A stretch of 64,000 nt of DNA from Mucidula mucida (taxonomy: Eukaryota > Basidiomycota > Agaricomycetes > Agaricales > Physalacriaceae): NCBI GenBank assembly GCA_015501055.1, contig JADNYV010000105.1:1-64000 (forward strand), read 5' to 3'. Shown here in pieces: positions 47,694-59,433 of this stretch. The notes beneath the pieces are model-generated. The model did not search any database. It saw only the letters and a list, made by a program, of their open reading frames with translations, and had not been told where the DNA came from. Position numbers and translations under genes: made by a program. Each line of letters starts with the position of its first letter. The first letter of the stretch is position 1.

Positions 47694-50483
47694 TCAGATT
47701 TCAGTTTTTACTTTCTTCCTCTGAGGCTCTTCTTCATCGTCTTCATCCTCGTCCAAGTCATCGAGGTTCAAAGCAAGGTGATTCGAACCTTGTGAAGCCG
47801 GAGTCGAAACATGGGAGCTCGGAATAGAGTGCCCTCCCAAGCCATGCAGCCGAGAGACGGTGAACGCCACCTCTCGAAACTTCGCCCGCTTTCTGGTAGC
47901 GGTGGCGATGAAGGAGGGATAGAAATGATTAACGACAAAGTCGTAGATGACTGGAACGGCACAGCAGGCGCTACGCTCTGCATTCCTGACTGCTGCAGCA
48001 GCAGGTTGCACCGGTGTTGGCATGTCCTCAGCATATCGGCGCAAGGTGTCATACAACCAGCTTGCGCTCTCCATGTGCTGCCCGCCCAGGACGTACTGCC
48101 CGTATTGCGTATCAAGTGCCTCCTGCGATTCCGGGCCATATGCTCTCGCCAAGGCAACGTACACGTTTTTCTGCCGCTCAACCTTTGGATTGGAGTCCTC
48201 GAAGCCTCTGTATCGATACATGAATACCTGAGCCAGCTCTGTAAACAACGCATTTAGACCCGGATTAGCAAAGTCGACGGGCGTGCGGACGTCATCAGCC
48301 CATCCTCTAAGACAGTTCAATTTGTCGTAACCGCCAGTGTCCCCGTGATAGTCGTCCACGGTGTTGAAATCGAACCACTTGATCAGCTTTTCGTAGAGGT
48401 CTGTTGGGGGGGATTGATGCTGTAGGTGAAGCAGCGCAATGTAGAGCAGCACCCAAAACGCGGATTCCCGGTCATCTACGAGACTATGAGTGACGCTTTG
48501 CTTTCCTGCGTCACCCCCACGCGGCAGCCTCCCGTTGAGTAAATGAACCGAAAGGAACTGCCATGTTCCCTACCGACTTGATGAGTATACCCTTTGAATG
48601 GCGTTGCGAAAGACATACTGTTCTTCCCGGGCGATGTGTCACGACATTTGAGTCAAGCACCAGACAGAGATCCCAATCGATCAACACTCCTCTGTCTTTC
48701 GAGGTAATCATGATGTTGCCGACACTGATATCACGGTGCAAAATTCGCGCAAGAGTAAATGCTGCTTGTGCGGCTATTCAAAGTCTGTGAGAATCCAGGT
48801 TGTATATATTAGAAGTAGAGACGTACCTTCCATGGCATCCGCGACGCATGTCAAAAGCGTCTTACAGTTTCCAAAGGCCGTAAGATCTCGAGCGATAGTA
48901 CGCAGAAAGATGCGATGACATTGGAGAGGCAGCCTTAGGTGATGATATATCCGCCCGTTTGGCAGTTTATGAGCGAACGCCAAGAATTCGTCTCCTGCGT
49001 ACGGGTGATCATGCCTAGAATGTCACCCCCCACCTCCATCTCCGCAACATTTGGAACCTTGTGTTTGGCCAATAGGCGGTATATATCAGCTTCAGGCTTG
49101 GTTCGTGTGGAGGGCTCCCGCCAATAGTCCTTCATAAAGAAGAGGCCGGAACGAGACGTCGGTGACGGCGGGGCATTGTCAACATATACTCAGGTCCTTC
49201 GAGGGATCGTATGCTAGGCTTCGACGCGTGGAGCGGGAGAAGGGCGAAAGACACCCCCAGTGGAACTTAGGGGCAGGAATGATAAAACGGCGCGTAGTTC
49301 CGTCGACGGTGAGCGTTACCCAGAAGAGCCTCTTGGAAACTGGCGCTACGTCTGCACGGACAGCTTTCGCCTCGCAGTGCAACATGTCATCGTGGTAGAG
49401 GGAGAACTTTGCTCGTGCGCGCTCTGCATCAGGATCGTCCTCAGCGACAGGCGTGACTGTGGGGTCTAATCCGCGTTGGGTACGCGTGAGCTGAGCAAAG
49501 CGCAAATAAAACTCGAAGAGAATCAGGGCTCCTGGTCCCTCGGTGTACTTGAAACGATTGGTGACAATCGACCCTCGCCGCTCCCATCGAACCAAGCGAG
49601 CGTAACCACCCACGACGACCACCGTGAGCAAATGCCCACGAAACATCAAGGACATGGTCATAGCGGCGGAGGCTGAGATCTGTCCACGCGCCTTCTGTCC
49701 GACCACAGAATTCCTCTCCCCAGGAAAGACGTTTTCCGCAAGCGGGGTGTCTGCGTGTTCATTGTCGTCTTCGTCGTCGGATACTCCTCGGGTTCAACCT
49801 CATCGTCCACCGCCTCTTCATCGACCTCCACATGCTCACCGGAAGCGCTCGTCTTGCAATCCACATATGGATCAGAGCTACTGTGCCTCTTGAAATTGAC
49901 TTGAGTCTGCATGCGGTCATGAGCTGTACCGCCGTCCGCCGGAAGGTCGTCGACCTCGTAATGGCCCATATCAACTGCAGCAGCAGCGCAATTTGGGTCG
50001 GGCTTTTGGAATTGACCGAAAGTGGTGATGACTACGTCGGTATATGACCATCCTTCGAAGGCGTCCCGCTGGATAAAGTTGGTATTAGATACAGCGACGG
50101 TGTCAGAATAAGCGACGCACATATTTAGCATACATGTCCTTTTCGACCTCTCCGGGTTTCGGTTTGACGCTCTTAAGGTCAGCAAGCCTTTTGGCATCGG
50201 GTGTCATCTCTCTGTATTCCGTGGAGGTGGAATCGTTCCAAGGCATGAGCTTGGACATAAAGTCAGAAGCGTCGATACCGACTAAGTGACGACCGCGGGT
50301 TTCGTGAGCGATCTCCTCATAGCGTTCTTCCATCTTCTTTGTGGAAGCAGCGAAAGCACTGTGTCCAGCGTTCTTCTTGTGGAGGCGAGTTTGCTGTGAG
50401 GTGAAAGCAGGCTGAGAGACCTCGAATACTACTTAAGGTTGAACAAAACCAGTGTCTCCAGTAGTTGCGCTTTCGTCTGTCAT
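47694..50483 (-). pseudogene. FunK1-type (fungal) protein kinase, probably broken
   Basis: From the start at 50483 the order is: LVGIDASDFMSKLMPWNDS (50275), RDAFEGWSYTDVVITTFGQF after an intron, an acidic linker, then RGQISASAAMTMSLMFRGHL and GYARLVRWERRGSIVT (49560-49690). MKDYWREP (49130) follows, then the catalytic HRDISVGNIMITSKDRG with LIDWDLCL (48680-48740). RT and GTWQFLSVHLL are joined across a 49-nt intron (48618-48570), giving the FunK1 signature RTGTWQF. Then ESAFWVLLYIALLHL and a C-terminal acidic and KKVKTE tail. Lesions: TAA at 50435-50433 (possibly inside an intron), frame breaks near 49790 and 49200. FunK1 kinases are expanded in mushrooms; substrates unknown. Confidence 0.85.
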
Positions 50484-50978
50484 GGCGTTAGAAACGAATC
50501 GCGCGTGTGGGGAATAAAGACAGGACGCGTCAGAAAGCGCGCCCATTGTTCAACGACATACCGAATTAGTGTTATTGCTACACAAATAGGCGAAGAATGA
50601 GATTGCAGTGTGGTCAAGATGACCGTTCTAGAAAGAAAGTGATCAGGCCTCTTGATCGATCACACATGGTCCACGTGACCGAAGCTTAAGCCCGCCAGGC
50701 CAGCCGCCACAACGCTGATTTCAGGCTCAGCGGCTGATCCCTCTCCTCAAGTCGCGCTCGCAATGGCTCATTAGAAGCAGGGTTCTTATCCTGACTGCAG
50801 AAGGTTGTCCGGTCATCTTGTTGCTTCAGGCTTACGCTTTCAGGCTATGATATTGCCTGGTTAATCGTCGCACAGTCCTTCACCCTGTGTAGCTATCTGG
50901 GACAGCAGCTCAGCTCCGCTCTCAACATCCAAAGAACGACAAATGTCAATCATTATCCCAAGGACACGACGAGGGCAG
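50484..50978. other. Intergenic, no gene recognised
   Basis: Promoter-side sequence of the FunK1 gene. No convincing frame. Confidence 0.3.
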
Positions 50979-51514
50979 TCAAGGTAATGAACCTGGCGCA
51001 GTATAAGAAATTCCAAGAGCCAAATGTGCACAGCAACAAACCTCCTTCAGTAACCACTCATAAAGCGCGTCAATATCATTCTTACAGCGCCTGGCCTTTT
51101 TGCATAGCTTGATTACACCGCATACATACATGGCTAATGCAGACATCCACGCGTTGTATCGCAATGAGGCTGTTGAGATCGTTGCATATTCTAAGAAGGT
51201 ATTCAGTAAAGTGACACACTTTCAAAACACCATAGCTTACTCGTCCAAGCGCTGCAGCCCTGCGGTACGGATGGCGGACATGGTCGTCGTTTTCCTACGG
51301 TTGTCCTCAGTCTTCAAGTAGACTTTGATTTCCTCGATGCGGGTCTCGGTGCGTGCAAGAGAGAGCCAGGCCACAGCAGCGGGATGAGGATGATATGGAA
51401 ACATGCGATACCAATAATAAAGCAGGATACAAAGCACGATGAGCTGTTGTTAATCAGCGCAAGAGCAGAGGTGCTCAGCTGAATCGCAAAGGCGTAAGTA
51501 GTCAGGAGAGTCAT
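50979..51514 (-). CDS. Uncharacterised small membrane protein (tentative)
   Basis: Starts MTLLTTYAFAIQLSTSALAL at 51514, a hydrophobic segment. One base off follows IVLCILLYYWYRMF with AVAWLSLARTETRIEEIKVY, then RTAGLQRLDE. An intron (GTAAGC...TTAG, about 51241-51192) leads to LRYNAWMSALAMYVCGVIKL and NDIDALYEWLLKE. The first frame change has no clear intron, so either the gene is broken or the start is different. No family recognised. Confidence 0.35.
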
Positions 51515-51519
51515 GATAT

Positions 51520-53150
51520 CGTAGTGAGGCTAGAGATAGGCAGACAACGCTTTTCTATGTTCTATCGCCTTATGATATAGCTTCTCTACGTCACTCTACC
51601 TTGGAAATGAAGGATGCGTCATCGCAGGAAGCAGGACCTAGGCCAGCTACACACTACGTCAGACGCAGACTTGTTGGTCCCGGAGTGAACAGGGATTGAC
51701 AGCCAGCACGCTTTGTCGCAGCAGGTGATACCATGTCCAAATAACAAGCCTACAAGGCTATAGTATCCACGCTGAGAAGAACAGTAGAGGTTTGAGGATG
51801 AGTTGCACAAGATGGTGGGAGAAGGGACGAACTCTGGAGTACACAATCGAGGGCGTGACCTTTTCACTCGGGAGCTCTGAAAGGTTTCTTTCATACTTTG
51901 ACCATTGATCTTTCCGGACTCGTACACTGAGCATTTGGGCTACGCTACGCTGCCTACCCTTGCAGTGATCCAACTGGACAAGATCTTTTTGTGCCGAGCA
52001 GCGATTTGCGGCACACCCGGATGTTTGGGCACCAGCGACGGTACACGAAAATGATATAGATGCAAGCTCGACAAACTTCGTACACTCTGCGCTTTCTCGA
52101 TTGACGCGGCTTTGCTTTGTCTGAAATGGCTTGGAGATGGGTTTGTACGTCCACCAACTCTGCAGACACTCACAGGCTCAGATCGCGAGAATGGCCTCTA
52201 CGTGTCCAACGACTATTCTTTGCTACGCGGCCCTACCAGAATGGCCACGCTATTTGCTATGATGATGTCGTTGATTAAGAGGAGACTTATCACAAACGCA
52301 ACGTGAAACCCAAAAATGGATAAATTTCCTTATTGCCGCGCGCTGGTACTTGCGACGTATGTCTTTTCCCCGTCTTCTTTTTACCAGACTCACCAATTCA
52401 CCGCAGGATCATTTTTTCCAACATTCATCGACTACCTTGTGCAAATTCTCCTCCATGGGCTTCCACTGAAAAGGCCAACGTATACGACGCGCTTCAATGA
52501 GTTAACTATACTCGACAACCATCATGTTTACTATGCGGGAGATCATTTCTTTGTCTCTTTGTTATCATCAACGCAAATCTCCGCTCATATCGCGCGCGCG
52601 TTCTCTTTATACTTGACATGAAAGCCACCTTTGACGGAGCCGAGGAGCTCTTCCAAGAAGCTGTGCGCAATTGTAGTGGGGAACCTACGGTCAGTGTTAG
52701 TCCCCTCGAATTCCTCGATGAACGGTTTCTTTGAAGACACGCCTGTCGAAGAGAAGCGACCGTCAACCCAGAAGATGGCGCACTTCCGAAATGTTCCACT
52801 GGGGTATGTATGTCCGCGCGCTGATCATGTCCATACCCATTTTTAGAGTCAGCGACAAGCTCTTGAAGGATGGCCTGCTGTAACACGGAGGGTGAATCAT
52901 TGTCACATGAACGAGCCGAACTTCCATCATAGCGGACAGGCTTACTGGTCAGAATCAAGTTCAAGATCTGACACTCAACGTATTATCGTACGAAAAGTAA
53001 CTTGTGTAAGTCAGACTTTCGTTCAGCGCCCGGTCACGGAAGCTGATGAAGACGAATTCAGATAAAAACTTAGGCAATGAAGAGGTTGACGATGAACGCT
53101 TGGGTTTCTGCTGTTCCAGCTTCTTCTCCAGCGTTAATATTGCTATCAAG
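51520..53150 (-). other. Possible decayed membrane-protein gene, uncertain
   Basis: Several minus-strand stretches look protein-like: SVKGGFHVKYKENARAI near 52610, FHVAFVISLLINDIIIANSV (52250-52310), and LEKKLEQQKPKRSSSTSS near 53120. They are in different frames with stops between, and I could not build a splice model. No family assigned. Confidence 0.25.
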
Positions 53151-53158
53151 ACTCGCGG

Positions 53159-53437
53159 TCACAACGCTGTAATGACCATCATGTACAGCAGGAGCAATTG
53201 AATGGATGCGAGCGTACTGGAGCTTTTTCGCGAAGATACAATCTGCCCGTCCGGGAGACCTGAAGTGACTGGACTCCTTGCAAAGCGCATGAACGCCACT
53301 GCAGGAATTAGTGAAATGGTCGTAGGGTTAGTCCAACAGTCGACTGGCAGTCTGCTATGTAGTACCACCGGCGACGTGCACGATGACTTTTGGTATGCAC
53401 GAGGCTCCCGTGTTTTTCGGTCATATCGGCAACCCAT
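53159..53437 (-). other. Open frame, uncertain
   Basis: A 92-codon minus frame ending ASIQLLLLYMMVITAL, hydrophobic at its end. It could be an exon of the uncertain gene at 51520-53150, or chance. Confidence 0.2.
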
Positions 53438-53497
53438 GTCAGAGTATAAAGACCCATGGTCATATTCTCATTGGGTCAACGTACAGAACGCGTATCC

Positions 53498-54937
53498 ATG
53501 TCGATGAGCGCCAAATTGCAGATACTCGCGGCTGAGGAAGTCGCTGTTCATCACTCGACCGGCGACTGCTGGGTGTCGTACCACGGGAAGGTGTATGATG
53601 TTTCTAGGTTCCTTGGGGACCACCCGGGAGGCGAGGATGTTGTCTTGAGGTATGGAGGACGGGTAGTGGATGATGTTATGGGTGACTCGAATGGGCATGA
53701 ACATTCTGATGCAGCGTATGAGATCTAGAGGAATACGTGATTGGGAAACTGGAGACGGAGGAGAGCAAAGGTATGGTGTGTCGGTTATCAGCAGCACTGC
53801 GCTTATGTTTCGTGATTGTAGGAGGCGACGAGTATCACTACGACGAGACGGATGCTGCTGCTGACTTTGCGAGGAACGAGTTTCTTGATTTGACTCGCCC
53901 GCTTGTTATGCAAGTCTGGCGCGGGAAGTTCAGGTTAGTGTTCGTTGTGTTTGGTCGAGACATTGTCTTAAATGTTGTATAGCAAGGCTTTACCTGAAGC
54001 AGGTACATCAGCCTCGTTATTTACCCGAACAGCTGTACTGTTTGGTCCGGTCTACCTCGAGGTCAGTTTTCCTGATTCTGTTATTGCTGTTTCATAAAGA
54101 GCACGTAGATCTTCACGAAAGCGACATGGTACACTCCACCAATTGTTTGGCTCCCCGTAGCCGGGTATCTATTCCTCCGCTCCCTCTTCCAATTCGCGGT
54201 CCGCTTCCTCTCGCGTTGGACAAGCCTTCTCTTCCTCTTTCGTTGATGGGTGCTATCCCATTCGAGTCCTATGGGAAGGCAGTCTTGTGTTTCTTGGTAG
54301 GAAACTTCCTCTGGACGATTCTGGAGTACCTTGTTCATCGGTTCCTCTTCCACCTGGATGACTACCTCCCCGACCACAATGTCGCTTTGACGTTGCATTT
54401 CCTCCTTCACGGAATTCACCATTATCTGCCTATGGACAGGTACCTTGTGCCTACTACATTCACTCGCATTCGTTGACTATGTTTGTTTCTAGGTTGAGAT
54501 TGGTTTCCCCCCGATGATGTTTGTCGTGCTACAGTTCCGTTTACCATGCTCATATACAAGTTGTTCCCTGTGGCTGTCGCGAACGGGCTTATTGCGGGGG
54601 GCTTCACCTTTTGTATGCCACTCGAGTCTTCGCAGTGGATTCGGCTGATCGTCTGGTAGATGTCCTATATGATTGTACGCATTACGCGTATGTTCATCTT
54701 CCCTCTTGTGCGCACCGTCACCCGTGCTTTCGTTGATGCAGTTCTTTAGGGTGCACCATACGAATCTCCCGGAATACCTCAAGGAGATGAAGAAATATCA
54801 CTCGGACACCATTACAAGAGCTACGACTTGGGGTTTGGTGTTACTAGTACTTTATTTTGCTACTCTCGGATGGGTTGTGCTCATGGTTTGTAGGCAAGCT
54901 TTGGGACGTTGTTTTCGGTACGGTCCTTCCTGTTTAG
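53498..54937 (+). pseudogene. Fatty-acid/sphingolipid 2-hydroxylase (FA2H/Scs7 type) with frameshifts
   Basis: Starts MSMSAKLQILAAEEVAVHH. The cytochrome b5 domain has HHSTGDCWVSYHGKVYDVS and the haem motif HPGG. Introns: 53771-53821, 53934-53992, 54062-54108, about 54440-54492, about 54670-54738, about 54851-54897. The hydroxylase part has WYTPPIVWLPVAGYLF, LVHRFLFHLDDYLPD and the di-iron His motifs HFLLHGIHH near 54400. It ends DLGFGVT joined to SKLWDVVFGTVLPV (stop 54935-54937). The family 2-hydroxylates ceramide fatty acids in the ER. Single-base breaks follow AYEI (53727), near 54035, near 54230, and at KKYH (54800); three are explained by one missing C. Confidence 0.85.
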
Positions 54938-54989
54938 AGCTTTTTGCGAGGAAAGGCTTCGGACAGTAGTAAGAAGGGATGAGCTTGTT

Positions 54990-55590
54990 CTCCTGAGCAT
55001 AATAAGCAAGATAAGTGACGACCAGGGGTGCGTTCTCGGAGAACAGATTCCCTTCCGTTCTCCATTCCCCTAGGAGATCCAGGGCAAAATTCGCTGTACT
55101 CCATCGCTGGCGAGCAAAGCACAACGATCACTTGGAGGCCAACTGAGAACTATATTTCTGAGAAGCTCCAATGGGTTGCGCTGGTTCAAAACGCCGTTTA
55201 AGCTCAAGGTCTCTCAATGGGCTACGAAGAAACGGTCAAATTGGGCCGGAGGGTATGCTCTCTTCACATACTATACACATATCTTACACTATGGAGAACT
55301 ATTTCTTGGAGATCTTTTTGTGCCGCTACTAAAGTTGAAAGTCTCGCGACATGCCGACGGCCACTGATACTACTCCCTGCCCTTCTGCCATCATCGACCA
55401 GCGGCTCCTTGCCCTTCGTGTACTTGTTTTACATATTGAACTATACAGTACTACATAGTCGAGATCGGCTTTATTTGAACTTGTTCGTTTTTGGGTCGCG
55501 TCAACCCTAACCTAAGCCAAAATATCTCTTTTCTCTCCCATGACTATTGCTAGCCGCTTTCATCGCTGCTTGAACTTGCCTCGAGGTCTG
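54990..55590. other. Intergenic, no gene recognised
   Basis: Short overlapping frames on both strands without recognisable motifs. Confidence 0.3.
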
Positions 55591-55599
55591 GAATAATGA

Positions 55600-55997
55600 A
55601 TGGTTGAGTCTACCTACACTCGCACGGACTATACTTTGGGGAAGCAGAGGCAGAAGCTCGATCAACGCTACGATCGGCTGTCACCAGAAGCGTTCTCTCT
55701 TCTCGACTGCCATGTCCTCCGAGAGCAGCGCTGGTCCCCGTGGGTGGTCGCCATCTTTTCCCTGTCCAATAAGCCTCGAGCGACACTTATCGGTATGTGT
55801 ATCGCGCTAGTGCCACGACGATGACTGACTGCGTTGCAGGTGGTCCGTATCCGCGTTTTCTCTGGCATTCTTCGCGTTTTTAAAGGCGATTAACCCTCAG
55901 ATGGAGCGGTACGCCACCCCTCTGAGTGATATCTCGACTCGCCTAGTGCGCACTATCTTTTCTCGCTTTGAATGGACAGCTGACGCCGTGTTAGCCT
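55600..55997 (+). CDS. Uncharacterised small membrane protein
   Basis: Exon 1 (55600-55792) encodes MVESTYTRTDYTLGKQRQKL and a hydrophilic head with SPEAFSLLDCHVLREQRW. An intron (55793-55839, GTATGT...TTGCAG) precedes a hydrophobic segment SVSAFSLAFFAFLKAINPQM, then LVRTIFSRFEWTADAVLA, stop at 55997. The phase across the intron is off by one base, so either the donor differs or there is a one-base lesion. One TM helix, about 130 residues. Family not recognised. Confidence 0.4.
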
Positions 55998-56069
55998 GAC
56001 AAGAGCCCCGACCATCGCGCGTCAAGCTCGCCTGGTGAAAAAGATGGCCCCAATAGTCTCCCTAATCTC

Positions 56070-57392
56070 GCCATGGCCTATTCACAAGTATGTGTTTCCG
56101 ATCCGCATCAAACTTTTCCACCTTTTGGCGTATCAGTCGATCCAGGCGCAACCTATCAGCAGATGGTCAAGGTATCTGATTCCAAGCGTTGTCAATTTAT
56201 GATGACGTCGTTCAGGTCGTGCAAAAGAAACATTCACTGGAAACTATACCAGTCGCCGTTACAGTAGCGGAACGGGTGCGCTTATATCTCTGCTCTGAAG
56301 GTTAATGTTTGACTCTGCTTGCTAGTCTATTCCTCGACTCCCTCACCGACGTCTGAGGTCAAGCAAGAACCTTTCGACGATTCGCCGTGGCTAGTCGGAC
56401 CTGGCGTGCCAGAACTTCTACAATTACCGAAGATTTCGTTGCTTCGCTTCCTACCCCTCCGCCTGAAGTTGTGATTGCTGTTACCGAATTGCCTCTGTTT
56501 AAGACCTTCTACGCAGCCAATATTTTTCCATCGGCCCTATTTCTACAAGCGGACATCCAGAGAACGTCCAGGTGTCTATGGCTATCGTTTACCATGGTCG
56601 ATGATGAGGAAGGGTATCACTGCGTGCCCAGAGGATATCCTGTTGCGCCCCAATGCCCCAGAGCCTGTTGAAGCTAGGCCCGAGAGAAACAAGTATGTTC
56701 GCATCCAACCTGATGGTATATGCTAATTGTCATGAGCAGGATAGGAAACGTGTTCACAGCCGCCAGATGACATGCTTACAGACGAATCGGGGCGTCGACC
56801 CAAGAGACATCGGTCCAAACTCCAGGAGGTAAGGTTCTGCAATTGCGGCTGAGTTTTGATATCTGAACTCCTTCGGTAGGAGGTCCATCCGGAAGGGGAG
56901 TCGAGTAATCATCAGGACAACGAGATAGACTCTCCTGCTTATGGCCAGTCCTTGAAGATCCTTTCGATTTTATGAGCCAAGTACGCTTCCTTTACACGTT
57001 CTCCTGCCCCTCATTCCGTGCTTTTATTGCGTAGGAACTCCAGGTGTCGGAGTCAGCAGTATTTGACGACGCAATGCGAGGATTGTTTGCGACGGGGCGG
57101 TCTGGGCAAAGCCCACATGTGCAAGCCTTGTAGGTCGTCATGTTCTCGTGTCGACGCGTTGCTCATCATAGATTGAACATGCAGTCCGATACCCAGGACG
57201 TCGTGCCAATCAGTACGCCGTGGGATGAACGCGGTTTCCATGTATGTCTTCCGTTCTCCTTTCGTTGTCAGAGCATTGAACGTATATCCTCAGGAACCCA
57301 AGCTCCACGCAGGCGTAGGCATCGCTTCGGCAGCAAATAAGGAGAACGTCACCATCAGTGTGGCGAGCCTGTTGAACTAAGATTGGGAATGT
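56070..57392 (+). CDS. Uncharacterised multi-exon gene
   Basis: Plausible exon pieces are VVQKKHSLETIPVAVTVAER (from ~56217), TPSPTSEVKQEPFDDSPWLV (56345), PEVVIAVTELPLFKTFYAAN (56465), RTSRERPGVYGYRLPWSMMR (56550), CPEDILLRPNAPEPVEARPE (56625), a later stretch with GRRPKRHRSK (56795), AVFDDAMRGLFATG (57060) and, after GT...CAG introns, EPKLHAGVGIASAANKENVT, ending at ASLLN near 57379. It is Pro/Ser/Glu-rich with a basic cluster, as in a nuclear regulatory protein, but no domain is recognised. Exon joins are incomplete. Confidence 0.35.
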
Positions 57393-57779
57393 CCGAAGCA
57401 ATACTGTATTTCTTTCGTAGGTATCGTCAAATCAATTTGTATTGTATATACATTTAATATCTGGTAGACTTGGTTCTGGGTTGGCCTCGCTGTTCTAATG
57501 AACTTGGAGAGTGCGACTTGGGTATGTGGACAAGATTGCTCTGCGGACGCCGCCGGCCATCGAGTATGATTACTGTACTAACGCGTTTTACCAGAAAGCG
57601 CAATGATTTGAGGCTTGCGTGGCCGCAGGCTTGAGAAGAGGTTTTATGCGCAGTTATCGAGATCCTAAGAGCGAAGTAAATGACAAAAAAGACCGACAAA
57701 TGAAATTGGTTAGTCCTGCTTAGGTCTGGGTGATCACATGCTATGATGTTTCGCATCGACAAACATGAACCAGTCCCTT

Positions 57780-58228
57780 TCTTCTTGTTCTACCATCATG
57801 ACTACGACTACTCCTGATCAGACCGCCATCCGCGAAAACCTGCGTCCGCCGTCCCCCAAGACGTTATTGATACCAAGAGACAGCCTGCCTGCGCTGTCCC
57901 TTGTTCTTAGTGACTCTCTCGGTCTTCAGATGAAATGCGCCCCAAGGCTTCAAGCAAAGTCAATGAAGCGGCGAGTGTCCAGGATGCGCTGGCCAGAAGA
58001 GAAGCATTCTTCCAATGTATCCTTTTCGTTTGGAGACACTCCTTTGTTTCCTGACTATCTGACGTAGAGTCGTTGCGTTCATTTGACGAGAACGTGGGAT
58101 CTTGCTTTGCAAAACTTGAAAGGAGCTTGAAGGAAGAGTTTGCTGATTTACGCAACATGCACAGTGAACTTCGGGAATGTCGCATGAATGAAGGAGAGAC
58201 AGACGAAGACGACATGCTCGTGATGTAA
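57780..58228 (+). CDS. Uncharacterised small coiled-coil gene
   Basis: The likely start is MTTTTPDQTAIREN near 57798. The middle piece reads EMRPKASSKVNEAASVQDAL with ARREAFFQ (57930-58015). A 51-nt GTATCC...CGTAG interval may be an intron. The end is SFDENVGSCFAKLERSLKEE...ADLRNMHSELRECRM and an acidic tail DEDDMLVM, stop near 58226. The simple splice creates a TAG at the junction, so the model is unresolved. Probably an alpha-helical protein. Confidence 0.35.
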
Positions 58229-58595
58229 ATATGCACAATGTAGAGCTCTTGCCATGATTTGAACTGGTTTTGTGGGCCCGCCTCTACAGAGAATGCGCGT
58301 GAGTACTAGATTTGAACATTGTCTACGTTTCATATCGGACATTGTCCTTCTGATTCTGACTCCAAGTCTAGTACTTGTGAGTCAGGCCTTCAGGCCGCAG
58401 CAGCTACAACGTTATATCAAGCTGCCGGGCTATCCCCAGCGTTCTGTCCGTCCGACTTGATGCACATTTTTGCTTCCGGTAAGTCAATTCTGAAGCCACA
58501 AACATCGACCAACCTCGCTCTTAGACCAAACAATGCCCTCCGGGGAGGATGCCATGCGTATGCATACCCATAGCCACAGTACTGAGATTATTCCT

Positions 58596-59236
58596 AGCTG
58601 CCTGGTTTCCGAAAATGGGATAATGAGAGGTTCCAACCCGGAGGCTCACCGATGTAGAAAGGCGCGTTGACAAGATATCCATCGAGTTTTGCAAAGTGCG
58701 CCATTTTCTCCATGTTCTTTCTTGAGAAATCCTGGATCTCGTCTGGCAGGAACGCAGCTCGACGCTCAAGGGCGGCCCGTTTTATCAAGTCCTTTTCCCT
58801 AATGGTGATCACCCTTGGGGAAAACAAGCTCTTGGACCGCCGCCACATTGTGTATGTGTTCAACTTGAACTTGAAATTCGTGAGTATTAACTCTCCAGTG
58901 TACGCGTGCTAGACCGTCCTTGTGCTTCCATATCTCGACAGCGTGGCCGCCATCCATGCTCTCGATGCGACATCGTATGCATACTATGCGGGATACTACC
59001 CCGGTGCGGATACCCTGACAGGTGAGAATGCACTCGCGTATCGCAAAATGCTGTTGCACGTGCCATAGGACGTCCGACTGCGTGTAGCATTTGAAGAAGG
59101 AGAACATGATATTTGAGAGGAATTTAGCCAAAGGAGAAGACGTCGGTTCTACGATGATTGATACTGTCAGCGCCTTTTCATGGCCATCAAGCCCACGAAC
59201 ATAATGATAAGAAGAGACTTGTTCATACCGCGACAT
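58596..59236 (-). pseudogene. Uncharacterised gene with one frame break
   Basis: Starts MSRYEQVSSYHYVRGLDGHE (59236), continues CYTQSDVLWHVQQHFAIREC and VHWRVNTHEFQVQVEHIHNV up to ELVFPKG (58805). One base later the reading continues as ITIREKDLIKRAALERRAAF, LPDEIQDFSRKNMEKMAHFA and GYLVNAPFYIGEPPG, stopping at 58596. The two halves abut with no room for an intron, so a one-base indel near 58800 is likely. Family not recognised. Confidence 0.4.
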
Positions 59237-59433
59237 GTATTGCTCTATCCATTAAACAGTTATCGATTCCATCATAGAGCAGGAACAATCGCAAAACGAG
59301 ATCACAGCAAAGATACACTAACCTACATAAAATACACACATACATCTACATCGTTTTTTACAACATTGTACACAACGGATCCCTGGAACAGTCTTCAGAA
59401 CGCCATCCTGATTCACAAAACATCGAAATAAAC

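Noticed and set aside
47811..48257. 148-codon plus-strand frame
   Set aside because: Opposite the C-terminal exon of FunK1.
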